DNA of 64,000 nucleotides from Bacteriovoracaceae bacterium UBA6153 (GTDB lineage Bacteria > Bdellovibrionota > Bacteriovoracia > Bacteriovoracales > Bacteriovoracaceae), in the NCBI GenBank assembly GCA_002428265.1, contig DIUR01000023.1, forward strand, positions 248,001 to 312,000, written 5' to 3'. Position 1 is the first letter of the stretch, and every line of letters starts with the position of its first letter. The position numbers were made by a program, and so were the translations under genes. Below the pieces are notes generated by a model. That model had not been told where the DNA came from and did no database searches. It worked only from the letters and a program-made list of their open reading frames with translations. Below are positions 52,682 to 61,397 of this stretch, in pieces.

Positions 52682-53992
52682 TGAATGAAGTTTAAACTCG
52701 CCAAGCGTTGCTATAAGAAAAAATAGCAGGATTATTTTAATTCTTCTGTATTTTAATAAATTATTCTTATCATAGCTCTCAAAAAAGACCATGAACAAGA
52801 TGGCCGAAATAATAAAAAATAAATTTACCTGCATTGATTTCAAAGCATTATAAAAATGAAAAAAACTTTCTCCTGAGACGCTAAAGAGGCGTGAGAGTAA
52901 GCTGGAAAAACCAGAGTAAGGAATCATAAAGCTGAGTGTACTCAAACATGTAATGATAAAAGTCACAGCAATCTTAACTGATTTCCATTGGAAAAAAAAG
53001 GCCGACTTGCGAGTCATACTGATTTTCATATAGAACAAATAGAGAATGTAGAAAATGATCCAATACAAGCTCCAGTAGAAAAAATCTATAATCATGCCAT
53101 GCCATGCACCCACTAAAAACATAACGATAACGGAAGAGAGCGCTATGTTTTTCGTTTTGAGAACCAAAGGAGTGAATACAAAATCCCTAAGCCAAAGCGT
53201 AAGTGACATATGCCATCTTTTCCATATATCACTTACACTCGTCGCAAAGTAGGGTTGATCAAAGTTTTTTGATATTTGAAATCCAAGAAATAGTGATAGG
53301 CCGGTGACAACATTAATAAATCCTGAAAATTCAGCATACAATTTCATGAAGGCCAAAAAACAATAAGTGATAAGTCCAAAACCATAAGTCTCTAGAGCAG
53401 GGTTTTTATTATGATTAATTATTGTCTCTAGTGGATTTGCAATAGCAGTTAATTTAAAAAGGCCCAAAGCGATAGGGTAGAGGCCATTTTTAAAGCTATC
53501 TAAAGTAATCACTCTTTGAGTTCTTAACTGAAGTGAAAATTTACTTAGCCTCTCTATAGGACCCATCATGATAATTGGGAAATAGGAAATAGAGATGAAA
53601 TACTCTAAAGCATTAAGTCTGGTTGTTGTTCTTTTCCAAAGAACTTCGAGCAAGAAAGCAATAATAGTAAAAGTATAATAAGAAATTCCCAGAGGCAGAT
53701 GAGGAAGAGATGATTTACAGTAGATTAAAAGCGTTATCTGAAGAGCAATAAAAGTATAAGTGAACTTCTTTTTTACTTTGTGATCAGTGCTTTCATCGAT
53801 AATTTTCAGATAAACTAAATAACTTAAACCCATCGAAACGACTAAAGTGATTAAAGAATGACTTCCCCATGAAGCAATAAAAAAAACATTGGCCAGGGTC
53901 AGTAGAATATTTTGAAATTTGAACGATAGAAAATAGTAGAGGAATAAAAGAATCAGAAAAAAAGGCCAGAACTCAAATGTAAGTAAATTCAT
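52661..53992 (-). CDS. MBOAT-family O-acyltransferase (DltB/AlgI type)
   Basis: The 443-residue protein has about eleven helices and intact MBOAT signatures: PLGISYYTF, AEFSGFINVVTGLSLFLGF, SDIWKRWHMSLTLWLRDFVF and LVGAWHGM with the catalytic His. It should transfer an acyl or aminoacyl group across the inner membrane to a lipid or polymer. It is the only MBOAT here with the histidine and is convergent to the ligase-carrier-decarboxylase operon. Confidence 0.9.
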   Translation of the reverse strand: MNLLTFEFWPFFLILLFLYYFLSFKFQNILLTLANVFFIASWGSHSLITLVVSMGLSYLVYLKIIDESTDHKVKKKFTYTFIALQITLLIYCKSSLPHLPLGISYYTFTIIAFLLEVLWKRTTTRLNALEYFISISYFPIIMMGPIERLSKFSLQLRTQRVITLDSFKNGLYPIALGLFKLTAIANPLETIINHNKNPALETYGFGLITYCFLAFMKLYAEFSGFINVVTGLSLFLGFQISKNFDQPYFATSVSDIWKRWHMSLTLWLRDFVFTPLVLKTKNIALSSVIVMFLVGAWHGMIIDFFYWSLYWIIFYILYLFYMKISMTRKSAFFFQWKSVKIAVTFIITCLSTLSFMIPYSGFSSLLSRLFSVSGESFFHFYNALKSMQVNLFFIISAILFMVFFESYDKNNLLKYRRIKIILLFFLIATLGEFKLHSLLYIRT

Positions 53993-54004
53993 TATTTTTC
54001 TCTA

Positions 54005-55054
54005 TTAGTTTTGAGGCGCCTTACCAATTGTATCAATGAAGTCATCTCTTTTTAAGAGGGCCTTAATTGAATTACTGACACCATTAGCAAGCGCTTCCAG
54101 GTCATATCCACCTTCCAGTGAAAAAACGATTTTACCAGCACTGTACTCGTCAGCAAGGGCAATTAGTTTTTGCGACATTAGGGCATGAGCATTCGTAGAG
54201 AGTCCAAGATTAGACATGAAGTCGCGCCAGTGACTATCATACCCTGCCGAAACGAGAATAAAATCTGGTTTAAAATTTTGAGCGACACGAGTTACTTCTA
54301 TATTGAATAAATCCAAATGGAAATTTTCCGGCATCAAAAATTTGAGATTATAATTTTGAATATTTTCAAAACTCTTCTCTCCAGTATAAGGAAACATCCA
54401 TTGTTGGTGAAAAGACATGTACATCACATCAGAGCGACCTTTGAGGATTTCTTCGATGCCATTACCATGGTGGGCATCCATGTCTACAATGAGAATCCTT
54501 GAAGCTAATTTTTTATTTAAAAGATTTAAGCTAGCAATAGAAATATTATTATAAATGCAGTAACCCATTCCTTTTTCAGAAGTGGCATGGTGTCCTGGGG
54601 GACGAATGATAGCGAATCCATTTTTATATTCATTTTTAGCCACTGCTTCAGTAAGCTGAATTAAACCACCGGCCGCAGTGCTTGCGCTAATCGCTGAATG
54701 AGGGCCGTTATAAGGGGACCATTTTTCAGCAGTCAGGTATTTATCTTTTTGCTCTTCTGCCCACTGTTTAACTCGGTTAATATAGGTTTTACTATGGGCC
54801 AGACTTAGTTCAGCATCAGTTGCTTCTCGGGCCTGAAGAACAGCAACCTTATTCCATAATTTTTGATGTTTTAACTCTTCAATGATGTACCTGACTCTAT
54901 TGGCATTTTCAGGCTGCCCTTCCATCGTGTGTTGTTGAGAAATAGGGTTCCAGATAATTGCCGTAGAGTGCTTAGTATTTGAAGCTGAAAAGAAATAGAA
55001 GGCAGTGCTTATCAAGATAAAAACAATGAGTATTTTTAAAGAAATTTTATTCAA
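54005..55054 (-). CDS. Membrane-anchored HDAC-fold deacetylase/amidohydrolase
   Basis: The 349-residue protein starts with a hydrophobic helix (about 5-24) and continues with a complete class II HDAC/acetylpolyamine amidohydrolase domain: RPPGHHAT, VDMDAHHGNG (zinc Asp and His), SAGYDSHWRD (zinc Asp) and LEGGYDL with the catalytic Tyr. The N-terminus predicts location outside the cytoplasm, unlike typical HDACs. It lies 12 bases upstream of the MBOAT gene on the same strand and may hydrolyse N-acyl groups of the product. Confidence 0.85.
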   Translation of the reverse strand: MNKISLKILIVFILISTAFYFFSASNTKHSTAIIWNPISQQHTMEGQPENANRVRYIIEELKHQKLWNKVAVLQAREATDAELSLAHSKTYINRVKQWAEEQKDKYLTAEKWSPYNGPHSAISASTAAGGLIQLTEAVAKNEYKNGFAIIRPPGHHATSEKGMGYCIYNNISIASLNLLNKKLASRILIVDMDAHHGNGIEEILKGRSDVMYMSFHQQWMFPYTGEKSFENIQNYNLKFLMPENFHLDLFNIEVTRVAQNFKPDFILVSAGYDSHWRDFMSNLGLSTNAHALMSQKLIALADEYSAGKIVFSLEGGYDLEALANGVSNSIKALLKRDDFIDTIGKAPQN

Positions 55055-55104
55055 GTTTATTACCTGTTGATCAATAAATGTGACTTATTAATACTACCAG
55101 AGGC

Positions 55105-56052
55105 TTGAATAATGAACTAGATAAAAGTTGTTTTCAGCGCTATAATCATTGCATGGGCCAACATAAAAATTATCCTCATTTGATCTGGAGACCGGTCTTT
55201 GATATAGCCGTCTCTTATTTGGTTATCGGATTGGCAATTTTTTTAACTTTTCAATCGTATTATTTTTATCCTTTTGCACTACTTATAATTGCCAACAGAA
55301 TTTTAACACTTTCATTGATTAGTCATGAAGCACTTCACGGGACATTGTTTAAGAATAAGTTTTTGAATAACTTTGTCGGTCGTTGGTTTTGTGCTTTTCC
55401 AACTTTTATCTCACTTACAAAATACAGAAAACTTCATCTTCTTCATCACAGGTCAATAGCACACGAGGTGGCAGATCCTGATTATCATTTATACTCAGGC
55501 TATCCATTACAGACTAAGATCAGTTTTATATTTAAGGGTTTCTGGAGGATACTGAGTTTGCAGACCAGTTGGAAATTTATCCAGTATTATACGGAAATTC
55601 CGAATTTTTTAAATGCCAAAGAAGGTTTTTGGAAGAAGTTAGAAAAAAACAAATTGAGTGGGGACTTTAGAGAGTTTCTGCTTTTTTACATCGTGCTTTT
55701 TTCATTACTTTTTTACTTCGGGATTTATCACTACTACATTTTATTTTTTACTATCCCATTGCTTTTTATTACTCAGCCTTATGTTTTACTGATGGGAGGG
55801 CTTCAACATGGGCCAATTCAAAATGCCAAGACGCCTGAGCTTTTGAGTAGAAGTATAAGAGGTCCGAAAATACTGATGGAACTTTTACTCCCTCTTAATA
55901 TTAATTATCATGCTGAACACCATCTTGATTCTACAGTGCCTCATTATTGGCTTAAGACTTTTGCAAAGGATTTAGAGGGCAAGGGAAACTTCGTCTGGAA
56001 ATCCAGTTATCGTGAAGCAGTGGAGCATCTCTTTAGTAAAAAATCTATTTAG
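55105..56052 (+). CDS. Fatty acid desaturase-family membrane enzyme
   Basis: The protein has three histidine boxes: HEALH, HLLHHR and HAEHH, typical of di-iron fatty acid desaturases/hydroxylases, and four to five membrane helices. From the TTG at 55105 it has 315 residues; an ATG at 55153 is an alternative. It would modify an acyl chain, perhaps while bound to a carrier protein or lipid. Confidence 0.85.
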   Translation: MNNELDKSCFQRYNHCMGQHKNYPHLIWRPVFDIAVSYLVIGLAIFLTFQSYYFYPFALLIIANRILTLSLISHEALHGTLFKNKFLNNFVGRWFCAFPTFISLTKYRKLHLLHHRSIAHEVADPDYHLYSGYPLQTKISFIFKGFWRILSLQTSWKFIQYYTEIPNFLNAKEGFWKKLEKNKLSGDFREFLLFYIVLFSLLFYFGIYHYYILFFTIPLLFITQPYVLLMGGLQHGPIQNAKTPELLSRSIRGPKILMELLLPLNINYHAEHHLDSTVPHYWLKTFAKDLEGKGNFVWKSSYREAVEHLFSKKSI

Positions 56053-56266
56053 TATTTTTTCTGATAACCAGCGATTGAATTTTTTCGAATGTATTAAAAT
56101 TCTCTTCCGCAATTTCATCGAGAGTAAATCTGATTCCAAATGCTTTTTCTAGTTTTACAGCAAGTGTCACTAGAGTAAGAGAGGAAATTGTCAGCGACGA
56201 ATCTACCGCAATCTCACATTCATTTAAGCATGTATTGATTCTACTTTTTATATCTTCATTATTCAT
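56045..56266 (-). CDS. Acyl carrier protein-like, atypical site
   Basis: The 73-residue protein has the carrier fold: SLTISSLTLVTLAVKLEKAFGIRF and FTLDEIAEENFNTFEKI. The phosphopantetheine Ser would be Ser29 in I-S-S-L, where Asp normally precedes Ser. Its end overlaps the end of the desaturase gene by eight bases on the other strand. Confidence 0.7.
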   Translation of the reverse strand: MNNEDIKSRINTCLNECEIAVDSSLTISSLTLVTLAVKLEKAFGIRFTLDEIAEENFNTFEKIQSLVIRKNTK

Positions 56267-56367
56267 TGATCAAAGATAACATCACTCGTGAAATTAAACA
56301 AATCCTGGATTAATCCATTGATTTTTATCCAAGCATTAGCTACCGTATTCTTATCAAAGGCCAATCA

Positions 56368-56982
56368 ATGAATGCTTTTTATTCTAAAATTTCAGAGTTT
56401 CGTAAAAAGTGTATTGAGTCAGAATTGGCTTCATCGTTTTATTTCATTTCAAGTACTCTCTATATAAAACTAATGACAGCCTTATCCGAGCTAAACGCTC
56501 AGGATCAGGAACGTGTTTCTAAGTTTGAGCAACATGTTCCTGAGACGGAAGAAGAGCTTTTCCATTACTTATGGTTTTTAAATGCCAAGGCCCGCTATGA
56601 GTGCTTTGTTAAGCACGATCATTCAGAGGCCTTGATTCTTACAAATTCCATTGCAGGGCTTGTTCATAGACTTTTTGGCAAGGATTTTGAAGAAGATAAC
56701 CTTGAGAAGAGAAGCCTAATTTTTATTCTGGCGCTCAATTATACGAGACTGTCATTTTATAAAAAAGACTATGTTCTCTGCTTTGAGCAGCTTAAAGAAT
56801 TAAAAACTTTTTTTCTTAATTCTTCTGCTATTAGCTGGTCACATTTTCCAGAAGCATTACGTTTAATACTTAATCAGCATGGCCTTACTCTTCTGGTTCA
56901 GATGAACCAAGAGCAAAAGGATTATTTTTTATTGAAAATGAGTAAGATTGAAGAAAAATTAAAACAGCAGGTTTTACCTTGA
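56368..56982 (+). CDS. Helical protein of unknown function
   Basis: The 204-residue protein has no signal or membrane segment and is all-helical (EEELFHYLWFLNAKARYECFV, LILNQHGLTLLVQM). No family is recognised. It overlaps the next gene by four bases, so it belongs functionally to the second ligase. Confidence 0.55.
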   Translation: MNAFYSKISEFRKKCIESELASSFYFISSTLYIKLMTALSELNAQDQERVSKFEQHVPETEEELFHYLWFLNAKARYECFVKHDHSEALILTNSIAGLVHRLFGKDFEEDNLEKRSLIFILALNYTRLSFYKKDYVLCFEQLKELKTFFLNSSAISWSHFPEALRLILNQHGLTLLVQMNQEQKDYFLLKMSKIEEKLKQQVLP

Positions 56983-58448
56983 AAAATTTACTAGAAAGCT
57001 TTTATTCGCATCTGGAGAAGACTCCTTCGAAGGCAGCTTTCATAGATTATGATCAATCTAAAAACTATAGTTGGGAGAGTTTAGAAAAACTCTCAAATCT
57101 TATTGCTGATCTCTCTAAAGATAATCTTAACTATGTTCTGATTTGTACTCAGCATAATATCATGTACCCTGCGGCCATTATTGGCGCTTGGAAATCTCAC
57201 TCTGTTCCTGTGATGGTTCACGAAAATTATACAGAGCATGAGCTTAAGCAGATTCAAAGAATCATGGGAACTAATCGCATGCTGACTTTGGTAGATGAGA
57301 GCTTCGAATTAAAAATTATCGGAAAATATAAAAAGCTTTTTCCCAACATAATATTAATCAGCGAAGACTTGCTAGGCACACAAAATAGTACAGAAAATTC
57401 TGAAAAAGTAGAATTAGACAATAATGACTTTGGAATCGGGCTTTTTACATCCGGCTCTTCCGGGCCTCCTAAGTTATGCTTATTCACTCATCGTGATCTT
57501 TATGAAGGTGCTTTGATTGAAAAAAAGAATGATAAAAATTTGACCAACGCGATTATCGCTAATCTTCGTCCACATTTTACTTCGGCCGGATTAAATACAT
57601 TATGGCCGGCCCTTTTAGATGGGCACACTAATATTCTTGCAGAGAAAATAAGAAAGACTCCCATCAACCGATTTTTTCAAACTTTTCTTGAGAGTACAGC
57701 ACCTACTGTTTTAGTTTTATCTCCAACATTTATCATGTCGCTCTTTCAAGACCATGAAGATGGACCTGTATCAAAATATGATCTACCACTTTATTTTGGT
57801 GGCTCCTCATTGCCTTGGCAGATGCTGGAAAAATTGATGGACAATAAATTTATTCCAAGTATGAGGTATGGAATGACGGAGGTCTCTCATATCATTTCTA
57901 AAATGACTTATACTCCTGATCTGGCCAGCTATGATAAGGCAGACGTTGGGCCACTCTATAGTGGTTTTGAAATTGAGTGTGACAACTATACTTTAAATAT
58001 CCAGAGTCCTGGAAATGCCACTCGTGTTGTGGGGATAAGAGACATCATGGATTTTGAAAAACCGATTTTTTTAGAAACTGCAGACAAAGCAAAAATTGTG
58101 GATGGGAACCGCTTGCTCTTGGCAGGAAGGGATAATAATTCACTGACGATGTATGGCTTCAGGTTTAACTCTCAGCAGGTTGAAGAAGTTATTATTGAGC
58201 ATCCCTCGGTACTGGACTGTAGAGTCTTTAAAGTCAAAAAAGAAGATGATAGGGATGACAGGTTGGTTGCCTGCATTTTACTTCGCGATGATATCTGTAT
58301 GAAAAAAGAAATTCAGGAACTTTGTCAGGAAATGCTTTCTCCATTTAAGTGGCCGCAGGACTATTTGTTTCTAAAAGCATGGCCTAAAAAGGCCAACGGC
58401 AAAATTGATTTTAATAAACTCATTGAGATGTCGCAGGAATTGCCTTAG
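56979..58448 (+). CDS. AMP-forming ligase (second adenylation enzyme)
   Basis: The 489-residue protein starts with TTG overlapping the previous stop. ANL motifs: FTSGSSGPPKLCLFTH (A3), RYGMTEVSH (A5), AGRDNNSLTMYGFRFNSQQVEE (A8) and the Lys of KKANGKIDF (A10). It differs from the 47984 ligase, so it probably activates another substrate, perhaps a fatty acid, and loads the 56045 carrier protein. Confidence 0.85.
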   Translation: MKNLLESFYSHLEKTPSKAAFIDYDQSKNYSWESLEKLSNLIADLSKDNLNYVLICTQHNIMYPAAIIGAWKSHSVPVMVHENYTEHELKQIQRIMGTNRMLTLVDESFELKIIGKYKKLFPNIILISEDLLGTQNSTENSEKVELDNNDFGIGLFTSGSSGPPKLCLFTHRDLYEGALIEKKNDKNLTNAIIANLRPHFTSAGLNTLWPALLDGHTNILAEKIRKTPINRFFQTFLESTAPTVLVLSPTFIMSLFQDHEDGPVSKYDLPLYFGGSSLPWQMLEKLMDNKFIPSMRYGMTEVSHIISKMTYTPDLASYDKADVGPLYSGFEIECDNYTLNIQSPGNATRVVGIRDIMDFEKPIFLETADKAKIVDGNRLLLAGRDNNSLTMYGFRFNSQQVEEVIIEHPSVLDCRVFKVKKEDDRDDRLVACILLRDDICMKKEIQELCQEMLSPFKWPQDYLFLKAWPKKANGKIDFNKLIEMSQELP

Positions 58449-59509
58449 ATCAGTTCAACCTTTCCACCACCTGGAGTGTCTATCATATAGTGAGGGACAT
58501 TGATTTCATGTGACCAATCAGTGTGCTTATGCAGCCCTCTGACGAGTTCAAGATCGTCGTGAATTTTTGTTCTGAAATGATGGGACCCATAAGTGAGGTC
58601 GCAGTGATAAAGGTAGTAAGGTTGAACGCCCATCATAATTAATTTTTCATTCAATGCTTCAATGTCGCCAGCAGAATCATTAATTCCTTTTAAAATAACA
58701 GTGTGGTTATTGACTACACAGCCAGCTTTTCTCAGCATCTGACATGCTTTAAAGGCCTCTAGTGTACACTCAGAAACATGATTAAAATGAGTATGAATAT
58801 AAATAGGGTGATGTTGTTTTAAAACATTCACCAGGGACTCTGTTACACGACAAGGCATCGTGACAAGGTTTCTGGTGCCCAGTCTGATGATTTCAACATG
58901 AGGAATTTCGCGAAGGCCGGTGAGCATTTCATTGAGTTGTTTATCTGAAAAAGAGAAGATATCTCCTCCGCTTAAAATAACTTCTCTAATGACCGGATGA
59001 TCTTTTACATACTCAATCGCTTTTAAAATCTGATTAGTTTGCAGAGTACTGGTTGGGTTTGATACTTTTCTTTTTCTCGTACAAAATCTGCAGTAAACGG
59101 CGCAGTGGTGAGTTGTATATAACATGGCACGGTCAGGGTATCTATGAGTCAGTCCTGGAACTGGCATCATTGTTTCTTCTTTGGGAAAATCAAGCAACTC
59201 ATTATCAAGTTTTACATTTTCTTCACTTGAGGGAAGGGCCTGAAGTCCAATAGGGCAGCGGGGATCAGCAAGATTAATTAAAGAAAAATAATAAGGAGTA
59301 ATACCAAAATTAAACTCGGTTTGAGTCTTGATAATGTCTTCAACATCAAGCTTAAAAGAAGGATCGTGCTTGGCAATTTCAATCAGCTGATCGAGAGTTG
59401 TAATCTTATGCTGAAGTTGCCATGCCCATGATGACCAGTCAGCATCGCTCACATTTGCCCAGAAGCTGTGTCTTTTTGAAGAAAATAAATCTATTGTTTT
59501 GATACTCAA
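58445..59509 (-). CDS. Lysine 2,3-aminomutase family (radical SAM/PLP), C-terminally short
   Basis: The 354-residue protein starts with TTG (AAAGGAATAGAAG upstream). It has CAVYCRFC (Cys136, 140, 143), the CDLTYGSHHFRT loop with the lysine-binding Asp, and IDTPGGGKVELI with the second Asp and the PLP Lys. It isomerises L-lysine to L-beta-lysine if it is KamA-like. It stops right after the PLP Lys region, so the C-terminal PNY.. segment of KamA is missing, while the pseudo-enzyme at 45541 retains that segment. EpmB-like activity is an alternative. It lies 21 bases after the SBP gene. Confidence 0.85.
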   Translation of the reverse strand: MSIKTIDLFSSKRHSFWANVSDADWSSWAWQLQHKITTLDQLIEIAKHDPSFKLDVEDIIKTQTEFNFGITPYYFSLINLADPRCPIGLQALPSSEENVKLDNELLDFPKEETMMPVPGLTHRYPDRAMLYTTHHCAVYCRFCTRKRKVSNPTSTLQTNQILKAIEYVKDHPVIREVILSGGDIFSFSDKQLNEMLTGLREIPHVEIIRLGTRNLVTMPCRVTESLVNVLKQHHPIYIHTHFNHVSECTLEAFKACQMLRKAGCVVNNHTVILKGINDSAGDIEALNEKLIMMGVQPYYLYHCDLTYGSHHFRTKIHDDLELVRGLHKHTDWSHEINVPHYMIDTPGGGKVELI

Positions 59510-59530
59510 CTTCTATTCCTTTGGTAATCC

Positions 59531-61123
59531 TTATTCAAGCTCTACTTGATCAAAATAATCATAACCAAATGGATCTATTTTGAAGTTTTTTACTTTTTTA
59601 TCCATGACTCTAAAAACTTTAGCGTGGGCAATTGTCACCCATGGAGCTTCATCTTTAAAAATTCTTTGTGCTTTTTTATAAAGATCAGTGCGCTTTTTCT
59701 GATCAGTAATACTTCTTGCTTGCACAACAAGATCATTAAAATCTTTGTTGCACCATCTTGCTGTGTTGTTACCTGATTCAACGCTTGCACAGCTTAAAAG
59801 ATCATTTAAAAAAGTGTCAGGGTCATTGTTTCCAGTCCATCCAAACTGAATCATGTGTTGTTCTCCCGAGCGTGACTTTTTTAAGAAGGTAGGCCAGTCG
59901 TAAGAGACAAGCTTAACTTTAATTCCAACTTTTGCTAGATCGGCCTGCATTAGTTCACCCATTTTTTTTCCATCTGGATTGTATGGGCGAGTGACGGGAA
60001 GAGTGATCATTTCTGTTTCAAATCCATTTTCAAGTCCAGCTTTTTTCAATAGAGCACGGGCCTTATCAAGGTTGTAATCATAGTCTTTTAAGTTTTTATC
60101 GTATGACCATAGTGCTGGTGGGACTGGGTTAGAAGCAACAACTCCTGTGCCGTGATAAATAGCATCGAGATAAAGTTTTCTATTGAGTGCATGATTGACG
60201 GCCTGGCGAACTAGAACATTATCAAATGGTTTTTTAGTCACATTCATGGCGAGATAGCCGACATTTAATCCTTCCTGACTCATAACCAGAACTTTTTGGT
60301 TAGCTCGCATATCATCGAGGTCAGCGATAGAAGGCAAAGTTACAAAATGACATTCACCGGCCTTTAGCTTCTGGTAACGAACAGTTTGATCAGGAGTGAT
60401 GGCAAAAATTAATTTATCAATTCTATTTTCTTTTTTACCTTTATAGTTTTTTGAATCCCAGTATTGCTCATGAGCAGCGTATCTGATGATGGTGTCTTTA
60501 GTGTAAGAAACAAAAGCAAATGGCCCTGTTCCAATAGGGAATTGATCAATGTCTTGTTTGCGATTTTCTTTTGCCAGCTTGTCAGCGTATTCAGCGGATA
60601 GAATACTCATATAGTTTCCGGCCATGTAAGCTAAAAATGGGGCCTGAACAGACTTAAGTGTGATTTGAACTTTATAAGGATCGAGGGCCACGACATCTAC
60701 AATATTATCCTTAATATTGTTTTCGTATTGAGTGTAGATACCACCTGAAACATTGTGATACGGATGATCTTTTTGTCTTTGGCGATTGATTGAGAAGAGA
60801 ACATCTTCAGCATTAAAATCTCTAGTTGGTTTAAAATAACTCGTCGTTTGAAACTTTACACCTTTTCTTAAAACGAAAGTGTAAACCAAGCTGTCTTTTG
60901 AAATAGAGTAAGATTCTGCCAATGAAGAAATCATCTTGGTTGTTCCAAGCTCAAACCTCACCAGGCGATTATAAAGTGTAATGGCCGATGCATTGTATGA
61001 TGGTGCGTCAATAACCACTTGAGGGTTGAATGATGCGGGAGATGCTTCAGAGCAATTGACGAAAGTTTTGGCATTAACGGACTGAGCTGAAAGTAGGGTG
61101 AGTGCGATGAGAAATTTAAACAT
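59531..61123 (-). CDS. Peptide ABC transporter substrate-binding protein (DppA/OppA type)
   Basis: The 530-residue protein has a signal peptide (about 1-18, VNA) and the SBP_bac_5 fold with YSISKDSLVYTFVLRKGVKFQ and DVLFSINRQRQ, IGTGPFAFVSY and AVNHALNRKLYLDAI. It binds dipeptides or oligopeptides in the periplasm. The aminomutase gene follows on the same strand after 21 bases, so the two are probably co-transcribed. Confidence 0.9.
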   Translation of the reverse strand: MFKFLIALTLLSAQSVNAKTFVNCSEASPASFNPQVVIDAPSYNASAITLYNRLVRFELGTTKMISSLAESYSISKDSLVYTFVLRKGVKFQTTSYFKPTRDFNAEDVLFSINRQRQKDHPYHNVSGGIYTQYENNIKDNIVDVVALDPYKVQITLKSVQAPFLAYMAGNYMSILSAEYADKLAKENRKQDIDQFPIGTGPFAFVSYTKDTIIRYAAHEQYWDSKNYKGKKENRIDKLIFAITPDQTVRYQKLKAGECHFVTLPSIADLDDMRANQKVLVMSQEGLNVGYLAMNVTKKPFDNVLVRQAVNHALNRKLYLDAIYHGTGVVASNPVPPALWSYDKNLKDYDYNLDKARALLKKAGLENGFETEMITLPVTRPYNPDGKKMGELMQADLAKVGIKVKLVSYDWPTFLKKSRSGEQHMIQFGWTGNNDPDTFLNDLLSCASVESGNNTARWCNKDFNDLVVQARSITDQKKRTDLYKKAQRIFKDEAPWVTIAHAKVFRVMDKKVKNFKIDPFGYDYFDQVELE

Positions 61124-61397
61124 GAGACCCTCATAAATTTTAGTGATAATTTATTGTAGACTCAGCCGTTTTCCTTGTAAAAGAATAAGCTCGCTCAAGG
61201 GTAGAGTTAATTAGGTTACTCATAACGCTGCGAGCATCACGGAATTATGGTTCCATTATTGACTCAATACCTGCTAAAATCATCACAAAATATATGATAT
61301 TCTAAATTACTGACCTCTTAAGATAATCTTGTGAGAAACTGGATGTATTCTAAGATTTCAATGTAAAGATAAGACCAATAGAGGATGAAAAATAGCT
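61124..61397. other. Intergenic region between divergent transporter genes
   Basis: The region separates the leftward SBP gene from the rightward ATPase gene and must hold both promoters. No gene or strong hairpin is seen. Confidence 0.5.
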
